Shown piece after piece: positions 27,884 to 36,147 of a stretch of 64,000 bases of DNA. Location of the stretch: contig OY970315.1 in NCBI GenBank assembly GCA_963716525.1, positions 434,001-498,000 on the forward strand, read 5' to 3'. Every line of letters starts with the position of its first letter. Position 1 is the first letter of the stretch. Origin of the DNA: JBBREP01 sp963716525 (GTDB lineage: Bacteria; Actinomycetota; Acidimicrobiia; IMCC26256; PALSA-610). The notes beneath the pieces are model-generated. The model ran no database searches. It was not told the origin of the DNA and was given only the letters and a program-made list of their open reading frames with translations. A program made the position numbers and the translations under genes.

Positions 27884-28621
27884 GTGCCGTCGACGCGGGA
27901 GCAGCGAGAGCGCGAGTTCTGGGCGACGTCACCCGACGAACGGCCCGGCGCCTTCTCGCTGGCCCTGCTCACCCACAAGATGGGCGAGGCACGCGTACTG
28001 CTCGAGAAGCTCGACGCGTTCCGCGATCTGTTCGAGGGAGCAACCACGATCCTCGAGCTCGGCGCCGGGCAGGCGTGGGCATCGTGCGCGATCGCGCACA
28101 CACTCGGTTCGGGGCGACGCATCGTCGGCACGGACATCGCGTTCGACGCCGTGGTGTCATACCCCCGGTGGGAGCAGCTGCTCGACGGCCGCCTCACGGG
28201 CGTGACCGCGTGCCGCAGCGCGGCGTTGCCGTTCGCCGACGCGTCGGTCGACCTCGCGTTCGCGTTCGCGGCCGCGCACCACTTCGGCTCGCATCGCGCC
28301 ACGCTGTTCGAGGTGGCGCGGGTGTTGCGGCCGGGCGGTCATGCCCTCTACCTCCATGAGCCGGCGTGCCGCCCGTGGATCTACCCGCTCGCGTACCGGC
28401 GGGTGATGCGCAAGCGGCCGGTGGTGCCCGAGGACGTGCTGCGATATCCGGAGATCGTGCGGCTGGCGGGCACCGCCGGCCTCGACACCGAGGTGCGCTT
28501 CGCGCCCACCACCACGTACCGCGCGCCGGTCGAGACCGTGTATTACCTCGCGCTCACGAAGCTGCGCCCGCTGCAGCGGCTGCTGCCCTGCACCGTCGAC
28601 TTCCTGTTCACGAAGCAGTAG
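27884..28621 (+). CDS. Class I SAM-dependent methyltransferase
   Basis: 245 residues from a GTG at 27884. SAM motif ILELGAGQAWASCAIA is near residues 48-63, followed by VGTDIAFDAV, then AALPFADASVDLAFAFAAAH and LFEVARVLRPGGHALYLHEP, the Methyltransf_11 pattern. It may be a ubiquinone/menaquinone- or lipid-type methylase; the substrate is not evident. Its end overlaps the convergent prmC end by about 14 bases. Confidence 0.8.
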   Translation: MPSTREQREREFWATSPDERPGAFSLALLTHKMGEARVLLEKLDAFRDLFEGATTILELGAGQAWASCAIAHTLGSGRRIVGTDIAFDAVVSYPRWEQLLDGRLTGVTACRSAALPFADASVDLAFAFAAAHHFGSHRATLFEVARVLRPGGHALYLHEPACRPWIYPLAYRRVMRKRPVVPEDVLRYPEIVRLAGTAGLDTEVRFAPTTTYRAPVETVYYLALTKLRPLQRLLPCTVDFLFTKQ

Positions 28622-29599
28622 CCCGCTCGAGAGGGTCGAGAGGGTCGAGAGGATCGACAGGGTCGAGACGGGCCACGAGCACGCGCGGGCGGCCGGCGAG
28701 ATCGTCGTGCACCGCCACGTCGGCGAAGCCGGCGCGGTACGCACGTTCCTGTACGGCCTCGCGCTGGTGCGGCGCGATCTCGCACACGAACACGCCACCG
28801 GCGGCCAGCCAGCGGGGCGTGGCCGCGAGCAACTCCTCGATGGCCTCGAGACCGGTGGGTCCGCTCACCAGCGCACGCCGGGGCTCGTGCTCGCGCACTT
28901 CGGGCGCGAGATCGCCGTGCTCGTCGTCGCGCACGTAGGGCGGGTTCGCCACCACGAGGTCGAGCGCGCCGGCAAGCTCGCCGGGCAGGGCCGCGAACCA
29001 GTCCCCCGCGGCGCAGCGCACCCGCGTCGCGCCCGCGCCGGCGACGTTCGCGGTCGCGACGGCGAGCGCGTCGTCGCTCACGTCGGTGGCCCACACCGTC
29101 ACGTCGGGCAGCTCGGCCACGAGCGCGAGCACGATCGCGCCCGACCCCGTGCCCAAGTCGGCCACCACCCGCCGTTGTCCCATCAGGAGCCACGAAGTTG
29201 GCTCCTGATGGGACAACGAGAGGGTCGGGGCAGGGGCGGTGCCGGGGGCGGCCCGGCGCAGGCCGATGCGCTCGGTCTCCCGTCAGCGCGATCTCCACGA
29301 CCCATTCCGTTTCGGGGCGCGGGATCAGCACCACCGCGTCGACCATCAGGTCGATGCCGCGGAACGACCACGAGCCCAGCACGTACTGCAACGGCTCGCC
29401 GAGCACACGCCGTACGGTCATCGACTCGACGTGGGCCGCGGCCCAGTCGGTCGGCGGTGTGCCCGCGACGGCGGACCATTCGGCGGGGCCGGCACCCGAC
29501 GCCTCCTCGATCATCCAGCGCGCCTCGACGCCGGGCGACTCGACGCCCGCGTCACCCAACCGCTGCGTCACCTCGGCACGCAGCGCGCCAAGTGGTCAT
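28608..29599 (-). pseudogene. prmC: prmC (release factor glutamine methyltransferase), interrupted by a 46-bp element
   Basis: PrmC methylates the GGQ glutamine of release factors and normally follows prfA, as here. The N-terminal domain (RRVLGEPLQYVLGSWSFRG) and LIPRPETEWVVEIAL are in one frame; ADLGTGSGAIVLAL and the catalytic DLVVANPPYV are in another. Between them lies the 46-bp hairpin at 29173-29218. Deleting exactly those 46 bases joins the halves in frame as PDPLRVVADLGTGSG. A second small break near 29587 separates the ATG at 29599 (MTTWR) from LRAEVTQRLGDAG. The C-terminus has 9-bp repeats (Leu-Asp-Pro-Leu-Asp-Pro). As written it should not give full-length PrmC; an internal start could give a C-terminal half. 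Confidence 0.85.
29173..29218. repeat. 46-bp palindromic element, copy 2, inside prmC
   Basis: Perfect 20-bp inverted arms (CGTTGTCCCATCAGGAGCCA and its complement) around the loop CGAAGT. It is the reverse orientation of the copy at 2707-2752. Its length, 46, is not a multiple of three, so it shifts the prmC frame. No target-site duplication can be recognised beside it. Confidence 0.95.
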
Positions 29600-29607
29600 G
29601 GACGGTC

Positions 29608-30673
<1,066 letters not shown>

Positions 30674-30711
30674 GATCGTTCGAGGCTAACTGAGGTGTCC
30701 GGGCGGGAGAT

Positions 30712-32083
30712 TCAGCCGCGGTTGAGCATCTGCTCCACGAGATTCTGACCCTCGGCCGCACCCGTCGCGACGTCGTCGAGCATCTTGTGGAAGCCGTCGC
30801 TCTCCATCCGGTCGGCCATCATGCCGCGGAAAGGCCGGATAGCTGTAGTCGGGTGCGGGCAGCGGTGGATGGTCCGCCGCGGGCTTGCGCGCCATCACCG
30901 TGTCGATCACGGGTGCGAGCCGCTCCGCCTTCGCGGAGCTCAGGCCGGGATCGCGTTCGGCGAACTCCGGAAGCACCTCGTGTGCGAACAGCTCGAGCGC
31001 CTCCATGATGTGCTCGTGGCGGTTCTTGCCCGCCTGGTAGCAGAAGATCACCTGGTCGACGTCGCACTCCTCGTAGCGCCGCAGGTACTGCCGTAGCTCC
31101 GCGGGCGTGCCGATGGAGCCGCGCAGGCCGCCGAAACCTTCGCCCACGACCTTGGCCCCGAGCACGTCCTGGTTGCGCGCCGCAAGCTCCACCGCCACGG
31201 GGTCGTAGCCCTGCTCGGCGCGCCGCTGCTCGTATTCGTCCCACACGTTCGTGACGCCGGGCCGGTGCCGCCCGAACACGTAGTAGTCCGCGAGCGAGTA
31301 GCCGAAGAAGTTCGCGCCCTCGAGCCCACGCTGCAGCGCGATCTCTTCGTCGTCGTGGCACATGAACGTGCTGACGACGGCGACGTTGGCGTTCACCGCG
31401 TCGCCGATCGGGACACCTTCGCGCTCGAGCGTGCCGTAATAGTCGTCGACCCAGTGCCGCGCCTCTTCGGGATCGACGAACGCGAACACGAGCGCGCCGA
31501 TGCCCTTCTCCGCGGCGAGGTGGATGGTGTCGCGACGGCTGCACGCGACCCATAGCGGTGGGTGCGGCTTCTGCAGCGGCTTCGGCAACACGTCGCGCGG
31601 CGGCATGGTGACGAAGTCGCCCGAGTGGCCGGTGAACGGCGACTCGCTCATGCAGCGGATCGCGACTCGCAGACCCTCCTCCCACATCTCTCGCTTGCGG
31701 GTGGGGTCGATGCCGAAACCGCCGAGCTCGGCCTCCGACGACGATTCGCCGGTGCCGAAGTCGACGCGCCCGCCCGACACGAGATCGAGCGTGCTGATCC
31801 GCTCGGCGATCCGCGCCGGGTGGTTGAAGCCGGGCGGCGTCTGCACGATGCCGTGGCCGAGCCGGATGCGCTTGGTGCGCTGCGACGCCGCGGCCAGGAA
31901 CACCTCCGGCGCGCTCGAGTGCGAGTACTCCTCGAGGAAGTGGTGCTCCACCTCCCACACGTAATCGATGCCGATCTTGTCGCAGTACTCGATCTGCTCG
32001 AGCGCGTCCTGCATGAGTTGGTACTCGCTGCGCTCGTCCCACGGCCGCGGTAATTGATGCTCGTAGAAGACGCCGAACTTCAT
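30712..32083 (-). CDS. LLM-class flavin-dependent oxidoreductase, frame broken near C-terminus
   Basis: About 457 residues. Luciferase-like monooxygenase fold: MKFGVFYEHQLPRPW, VWEVEHHFLEEYSHSSAPEV, IRLGHGIVQTPPGFNHP and RISTLDLVSGGRVDFGTGES are typical F420- or FMN-binding barrel segments. The uninterrupted frame ends at 30686 in a non-homologous tail. A shift near 30828 (a run of T) gives FRGMMADRMESDGFHKMLDD and then a stop at 30712, leaving a normal gap before prfA. The substrate is unknown. The gene follows the ferritin-like gene and its repeat array. Confidence 0.82.
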
Positions 32084-33420
32084 CGCACTGCACCCCCGCT
32101 CGCCTGCGGCTCGCGCCCCTCGGGGCTGGCTCCACCCCCGCTCGCCTGCGGCTCGCGCCCCTCGGGGCTGGCTGCACCCCCGCTCGCCTGCGGCTCGCGC
32201 CCCTCGGGGCTGGCTCCACCCCCGCTCGCCTGCGGCTCGCGCCCCTCGGGGCTGGCTCCACCCCCGCTCGCCTGCGGCTCGCGCCCCTCGGGGCTGGCTC
32301 CACCCCCGCTCGCCTGCGGCTCGCGCCCCTCGGGGCGTGCCGCGACATCGTCGGCGAGCGCGTGGAACTCGGCGAGGATGTCGCCGCCGCCTCGCACACC
32401 GGCGAGCGCCCGTTCCACCTCGCGGTTCGTCAGCTCGATCGACTGCGTGCGCCGCGGTCCGAGCGAGTCGGCACGGGCGCGCCGCCAGATCCGGTCGACG
32501 AACGTCGCGCCGGACAGCTCACCACCATTGCCGGTGCGCACCGCACGATCGCGCACCTCGGTGACCGCGGTGCGCAGGTACTCCACGTGCGGAGTCTCGT
32601 CGCGACGGATGTAGCGGACGAGATCGGCCGCGGTGCCGTCGCCGGCACAAAGATCGTGGTCGTCGAGGAGCTGCTCGGCCCACACGAACACGTGGAACGC
32701 CGACACCTCGATGAACATGAGCGCGACCATGAAGCGCAGCATCGACTCGAAGCGCTGGTCGACCTCCGGGAACAGCGGCTCGAGCTCGGAGCGCGTGCCC
32801 GCTGCTCCGCCTCCACTCGCCTGCGGCTCGCGCCCAGGGGGGCCTGCGGGCACGCCCATGCGCAGCATCATCTCGGAGGTCTCGTCGGCGCTGAACGCAC
32901 GGTCGAACGCGATGTCACGCGCCGCGAACCACATTTCCTTGTGGCCGAGCTCGTCGCCGAAGCCGGTCTCGTCGCGCGCGTGCGCCTCGAACAGGCCCGT
33001 CTCGAGATGGGCCAGCGCGGTGCCGTCGATGGGCTCGGCGAGGTGCGGGCGGACATCGCCGCAGCCGACGGTGCGGATCAACCCGCCGAAGCCTTCGACG
33101 GTGCCGATCCGCGTGAGGATCGTCGCGATCGGAGCGGTCACACCGTGGCGCAGCAGCAGTTGCGCCTGGGCGAGGTTCGGGTAGGGGTGGGGCCACTCGT
33201 CGAGCGGCGCCACGGCGATCTCGGTGCCGAACACCACGCGGTGGTTCGCCTGCCACGCGCGAATGGCAGGGGTGCGGCCAACCGTGCGGGGCGACACGTA
33301 GTTGCCGGCACCGTCGAACCCGCCGTGGCAGCGCCGCCCGCCGACGACGACCGGCTCCGCGACGGCGTGGGTCGCGAGCAGCTCGGCCTCGCTCCACTCG
33401 AGTTGCCGGTCCACGCTCAC
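32080..33420 (-). CDS. Ferritin-like fold protein with C-terminal repeat tail
   Basis: About 446 residues, not matched to a named family. Two helix pairs carry acidic and histidine residues spaced as in a di-metal site: HLETGLFEAHARDETGF with ELGHKE, and FIEVSAFHVFVWAEQ with RRDETPHVEYL. Two E-x-x-H motifs suggest a ferritin-like or diiron oxygenase-type bundle, which is inference. An internal single repeat copy (PPGREPQASGGGAAG) interrupts the domain, and the last 85 or so residues are six 14-residue GREPQASGG units from the array at 32090-32337. The GTG at 33420 is preferred because a promoter ends seven bases before it; a GTG at 33444 is in frame but overlaps that promoter. Confidence 0.7.
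   Translation of the reverse strand: MSVDRQLEWSEAELLATHAVAEPVVVGGRRCHGGFDGAGNYVSPRTVGRTPAIRAWQANHRVVFGTEIAVAPLDEWPHPYPNLAQAQLLLRHGVTAPIATILTRIGTVEGFGGLIRTVGCGDVRPHLAEPIDGTALAHLETGLFEAHARDETGFGDELGHKEMWFAARDIAFDRAFSADETSEMMLRMGVPAGPPGREPQASGGGAAGTRSELEPLFPEVDQRFESMLRFMVALMFIEVSAFHVFVWAEQLLDDHDLCAGDGTAADLVRYIRRDETPHVEYLRTAVTEVRDRAVRTGNGGELSGATFVDRIWRRARADSLGPRRTQSIELTNREVERALAGVRGGGDILAEFHALADDVAARPEGREPQASGGGASPEGREPQASGGGASPEGREPQASGGGASPEGREPQASGGAASPEGREPQASGGGASPEGREPQASGGAVR
32090..32337. repeat. 42-bp tandem repeat array at the end of the ferritin-like gene
   Basis: Units start at 32090, 32132, 32174, 32216, 32258 and 32300 (the last incomplete). Each begins (C/G)CACCCCCGCTCGCCTGCGG and contains CGCCCCTCGGGG. 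The length 42 keeps the reading frame. It is the same family as the atpG array (45 bp) and has the same orientation relative to its host gene. There are no spacers. Confidence 0.97.
32806..32843. repeat. Single divergent copy of the dispersed repeat
   Basis: TCCGCCTCCACTCGCCTGCG, continuing CTCGCGCCCAGGGG, lies inside the ferritin-like gene, well away from its terminal array. It codes GREPQASGGGA in the host frame and sits between the first metal-binding helices and the following LFPEVDQRF segment. Confidence 0.7.
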
Positions 33421-33426
33421 GAGAGC

Positions 33427-33455
33427 AGCGTAGGGATTTTGCACGCGGTGTGCAA
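33427..33455 (-). promoter_or_regulatory. Promoter with overlapping palindromic operator
   Basis: On the minus strand, TTGCAC (33450-33455) and TACGCT (33427-33432) are exactly 17 bases apart, and the GTG at 33420 begins seven bases after the -10, implying a leaderless mRNA. The -35 is one half of the palindrome TTGCAC-N5-GTGCAA at 33439-33455, so a repressor could block polymerase here. The regulator is unknown. Confidence 0.55.
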
Positions 33456-33474
33456 GATCCCCGGCGGCGCGGTC

Positions 33475-33518
33475 GTGGTACTGCGTCCGTCAGCTCGGTC
33501 TGACAATCGCAGTACCAC
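33475..33518. repeat. 44-bp hairpin element
   Basis: Eleven-base arms GTGGTACTGCG / CGCAGTACCAC enclose an inner 5-bp stem GTCAG / CTGAC with a CTCGGT loop. It overlaps the end of a P-loop gene remnant and lies about 20 bases before the promoter of the ferritin-like gene. No T-tract follows. In size and symmetry it resembles the 46-bp element but has a different sequence. Confidence 0.7.
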
Positions 33519-33621
33519 GGAGCCGACCACCGTGGCAGCCCAACTCACGCGCCAGCCGGTGCGCGAGCGTGGTCTTGCCCGACCCGGCTGGGCCGCTGAC
33601 GACGACGAGCGCCGGGTGGAT
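33490..33621 (-). pseudogene. Remnant of a P-loop NTPase/kinase gene
   Basis: Immediately after the rpmE stop, the minus strand codes IHPALVVVSGPAGSGKTTLA and then HRLARELGC, a textbook N-terminal Walker A region of a small kinase or AAA-type ATPase. No start codon is visible. About ten codons after Cys the frame enters the 44-bp hairpin and stops at 33490. Everything downstream of the P-loop is missing, so this is a truncated remnant. Confidence 0.65.
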
Positions 33622-33869
33622 CAGGACTCGGCCGGGGTAGCCGCGGCCTTCTTGCGGGCCGCCGCCTTGTTCGCCTTGGCGTAGCGCTTCTGGAAGCGCT
33701 CGACCCGGCCACCGGTGTCGACGAGCTTCTGCTTGCCCGTGTAGAAGGGGTGGCACTCGGCGCAGAGCTCGACGCGCAGCGCCGGCTCGGTGGAGCGGGT
33801 GACGAACTCGTTGCCACACGAGCAGTGCACCCGGCACTCCACGTACTCGGGGTGGATGTCGGTCTTCAT
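33621..33869 (-). CDS. rpmE: 50S ribosomal protein L31
   Basis: 82 residues. MKTDIHPEYVECRVHCSCGN opens the protein, and four Cys (CSCGNEF...CAECHPFYTGKQ) form the zinc site of the C+ type of L31. The C-terminal tail is Lys/Ala-rich. An ATG four codons upstream (MAPPM) is an alternative start. It follows rho, as in actinobacteria generally. Confidence 0.95.
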   Translation of the reverse strand: MKTDIHPEYVECRVHCSCGNEFVTRSTEPALRVELCAECHPFYTGKQKLVDTGGRVERFQKRYAKANKAAARKKAAATPAES

Positions 33870-33937
33870 GGGAGGAGCCATCCTATCGAGGGGGCGAAAT
33901 CGGGACGCGAAATCGGGACACGAACTCGGGAACGGGC

Positions 33938-35751
33938 TCAGACCGCGGGGGCGGGCGCCTTGGAGATCTCGCTGAGGAACTCGGCGTTGGTGCGGGTGGT
34001 CCGCAGCTTCTCGATGAGCAACTCGATGCCCTTCCCGCCGCCGTGGCCGTCGCCCCGGTCGGCGTCGAGCGCGGCGAGCACCCGGCGGAGCTTCCAGACG
34101 TGTTGGAGCTCGTACCGTTCGAACAGCAACTCCTCGTGCCGTGTTCCCGACCCGAGCACGTCGATCGCGGGAAAGATCCGGCGGTCGGCGAGGCGACGGT
34201 CGAGGCGCAGCTCCATGTTGCCGGTGCCCTTGAACTCCTCGAAGATGTGCTCGTCCATCTTCGAGTTCGTCTCGACGAGCGCCGTGGCGAGAATCGTGAG
34301 CGAGCCGCCCTCCTCGACGTTGCGTGCGGCGCCGAAGAACTTCTTCGGCGGGTACAGCGCGCCGGCGTCGATGCCGCCCGACATGATCCGGCCCGTGGCC
34401 GGCGCCGCGAGGTTGTACGCCCGGGCGAGGCGGGTGATGCCGTCGAGGATGACCACCACGTCCTTGCCCATCTCCACGAGGCGCTTGGCCCGCTCGATAG
34501 CGAGCTCCGACACGTGGCAGTGCTCCTCGGAGGGACGGTCGAACGTGCTCGCGACCACCTCGGCGCGCAGCACGTGCCGCTTCATGTCGGTGACCTCCTC
34601 GGGCCGCTCGTCGACCTGCAACACCATCACGTGGCATTCGGGGTCGTTGCGCTCGATCGCGAAGACGATTTGCTTGATGATCGTGGTCTTGCCGGCCTTC
34701 GGCGGCGACACGATCATGCCGCGCTGCCCTTTCCCGATCGGCGCGACCAGGTCGATGATGCGCCCGGTGAGGTCCTGCGGGTTCTCGGGCATCTCGAGGC
34801 GCAGCTGCGAGTCGGGGAACAGCGGTGTGAGGTCCTCGAAGCGGGGACGGGCCCGCGCCTCGTCAGGTGTCAGGTCGTTGACACTGTCGACGCGCACGAG
34901 CGCCGGGTACTTCTCGTTGCTCGACGCGGGGCGGGTGGCTCCGCGCAGGTAGTCGCCCTTGCGCAACGCGAACTTCCGCACCTGCGACGCCGACACATAG
35001 GAGTCGTGCCGGCCCGGCAGGTAGCCGGTCGAACGCAGGAACCCGTAACCCTCGTCGCGCAGGTCGAGCAGGCCCGAGATCTCGACGAGGTCGCCCTGGT
35101 ACTGCGTCGGGTCGGCCGCTTCCCCCTGGGGCTCACGTCCCTCACGGTTGCGGCCGCGGCGGCGGTTGCGCCGGCTGCGCCGCCCTTCGCCTTCGGTCCA
35201 CGCTTCGCTGCCCGGCTGCCCGCCGGACTGACCAGTGTTCGGCGCGCCGGCGTGCCCGTTCGAACCGGCGTCGCTCGCAGGCGCATGGCTCGTGGCGACC
35301 GAGGTGCCCGGCGCGGACTGCGGCGACGACGCGGAGTGCGCGGACTGGGCAGCCACAGTGGCGGGCTCACCGGCGCCGCGGCGCGGGCGGATGATCGGCA
35401 GCGTGTCGTCGGTGCCGGCGCCGGCGCTTGCGATCGCGTCCTCCTCGGCGGCGATCTTCGACATCGTGTCGAGCTCCGACGCGCGTGACGAGCGGATCGC
35501 GCGCTTCTCCCCGTCGCGCTCGCCACGGCCTTGCCGTTCGACGGCGTCGAGGACGGCGCGGCGGACTTCGACCCGCGGGCCGGCCCGGCAGCCGCCTTGG
35601 GGGCGGGGCCGGCCGCGCCGACGATCGCGTCGACGAGATCGGCCTTGCGCATGCGGCTCACGCCCTTCACGCCTACGGCCGAAGCAATCGCCTGCAACTG
35701 CTCACGATCCTTGCCATCGAGGGCCGAGCGCTCGAAGGTCTGGTCGCTCAT
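33938..35751 (-). CDS. rho: Transcription termination factor Rho, one frame break
   Basis: About 604 residues. A SAP-like Rho N domain (LDGKDREQLQAIASAVGVKG, from the ATG at 35751 after GGAGGAG) is followed by a long disordered region rich in Ala, Gly and Arg (RRSRRNRRRGRNREG), as is usual in actinobacteria. Then come the RNA-binding domain (LLDLRDEGYGFLRSTGYLPG) and the ATPase: Walker A SPPKAGKTTIIKQI, Walker B VVVILDGITRLARAYN and the R-loop YPPKKFFGAARNVEEGGSLT. The frame changes within 35470-35535, in the disordered part, between GKAVASAT and DGEKRAIRSSRASELDT. The gene is essential in relatives, so a sequence error is likely. Confidence 0.93.
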
Positions 35752-36147
35752 GGTGTGTGGACTCCTCCGGCACCGGGGCGAGGCACGGTGGTACTGGCTC
35801 GAAGCCGAGCGCGGTACGGGGATGGGAACGGGAACGGGGCGCCGGGCAGGTGCTCACCGACGGCGGACCACTTTGCGGACCACTTCACTTTGCGGACCAC
35901 TTCGGCGGCCGGGTGGGACCGTCGACCGCGAGGCCCGCATCTTACATCGTCGTCACCGGCCGCTGCCGGGCACGCGCGAAAGGGGCAAGAAAGTCACACG
36001 TATTAGAACGTGACCTACGCGTTGCTGCGGACCTCGCGGCAACGTGGACTGGGCGTGGCGCTGCGGCGCGCACGATCACCAGCTGAGCCAGGGTGGGGTG
36101 CTCGTCGGGCCTGATCTTCGGTGAGGCCGTCAGACAGGAGACGGGCA
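35752..36147. other. Divergent intergenic region between rho and the beta-helix protein
   Basis: No gene is supported here. It holds the rho leader with its ribosome binding site next to 35751. Three copies of GCGGACCACTT are at 35863, 35875 and 35892; the last two form part of a 17-bp direct repeat. On the plus strand CAGGAGACGGGCA precedes the ATG at 36148. Actinobacterial rho leaders are often long; no known RNA motif was recognised. Confidence 0.6.

Noticed and set aside
32090..32337. Possible CRISPR array
   Set aside because: Same reason: abutting 42-bp units, no spacers, in-frame coding sequence.
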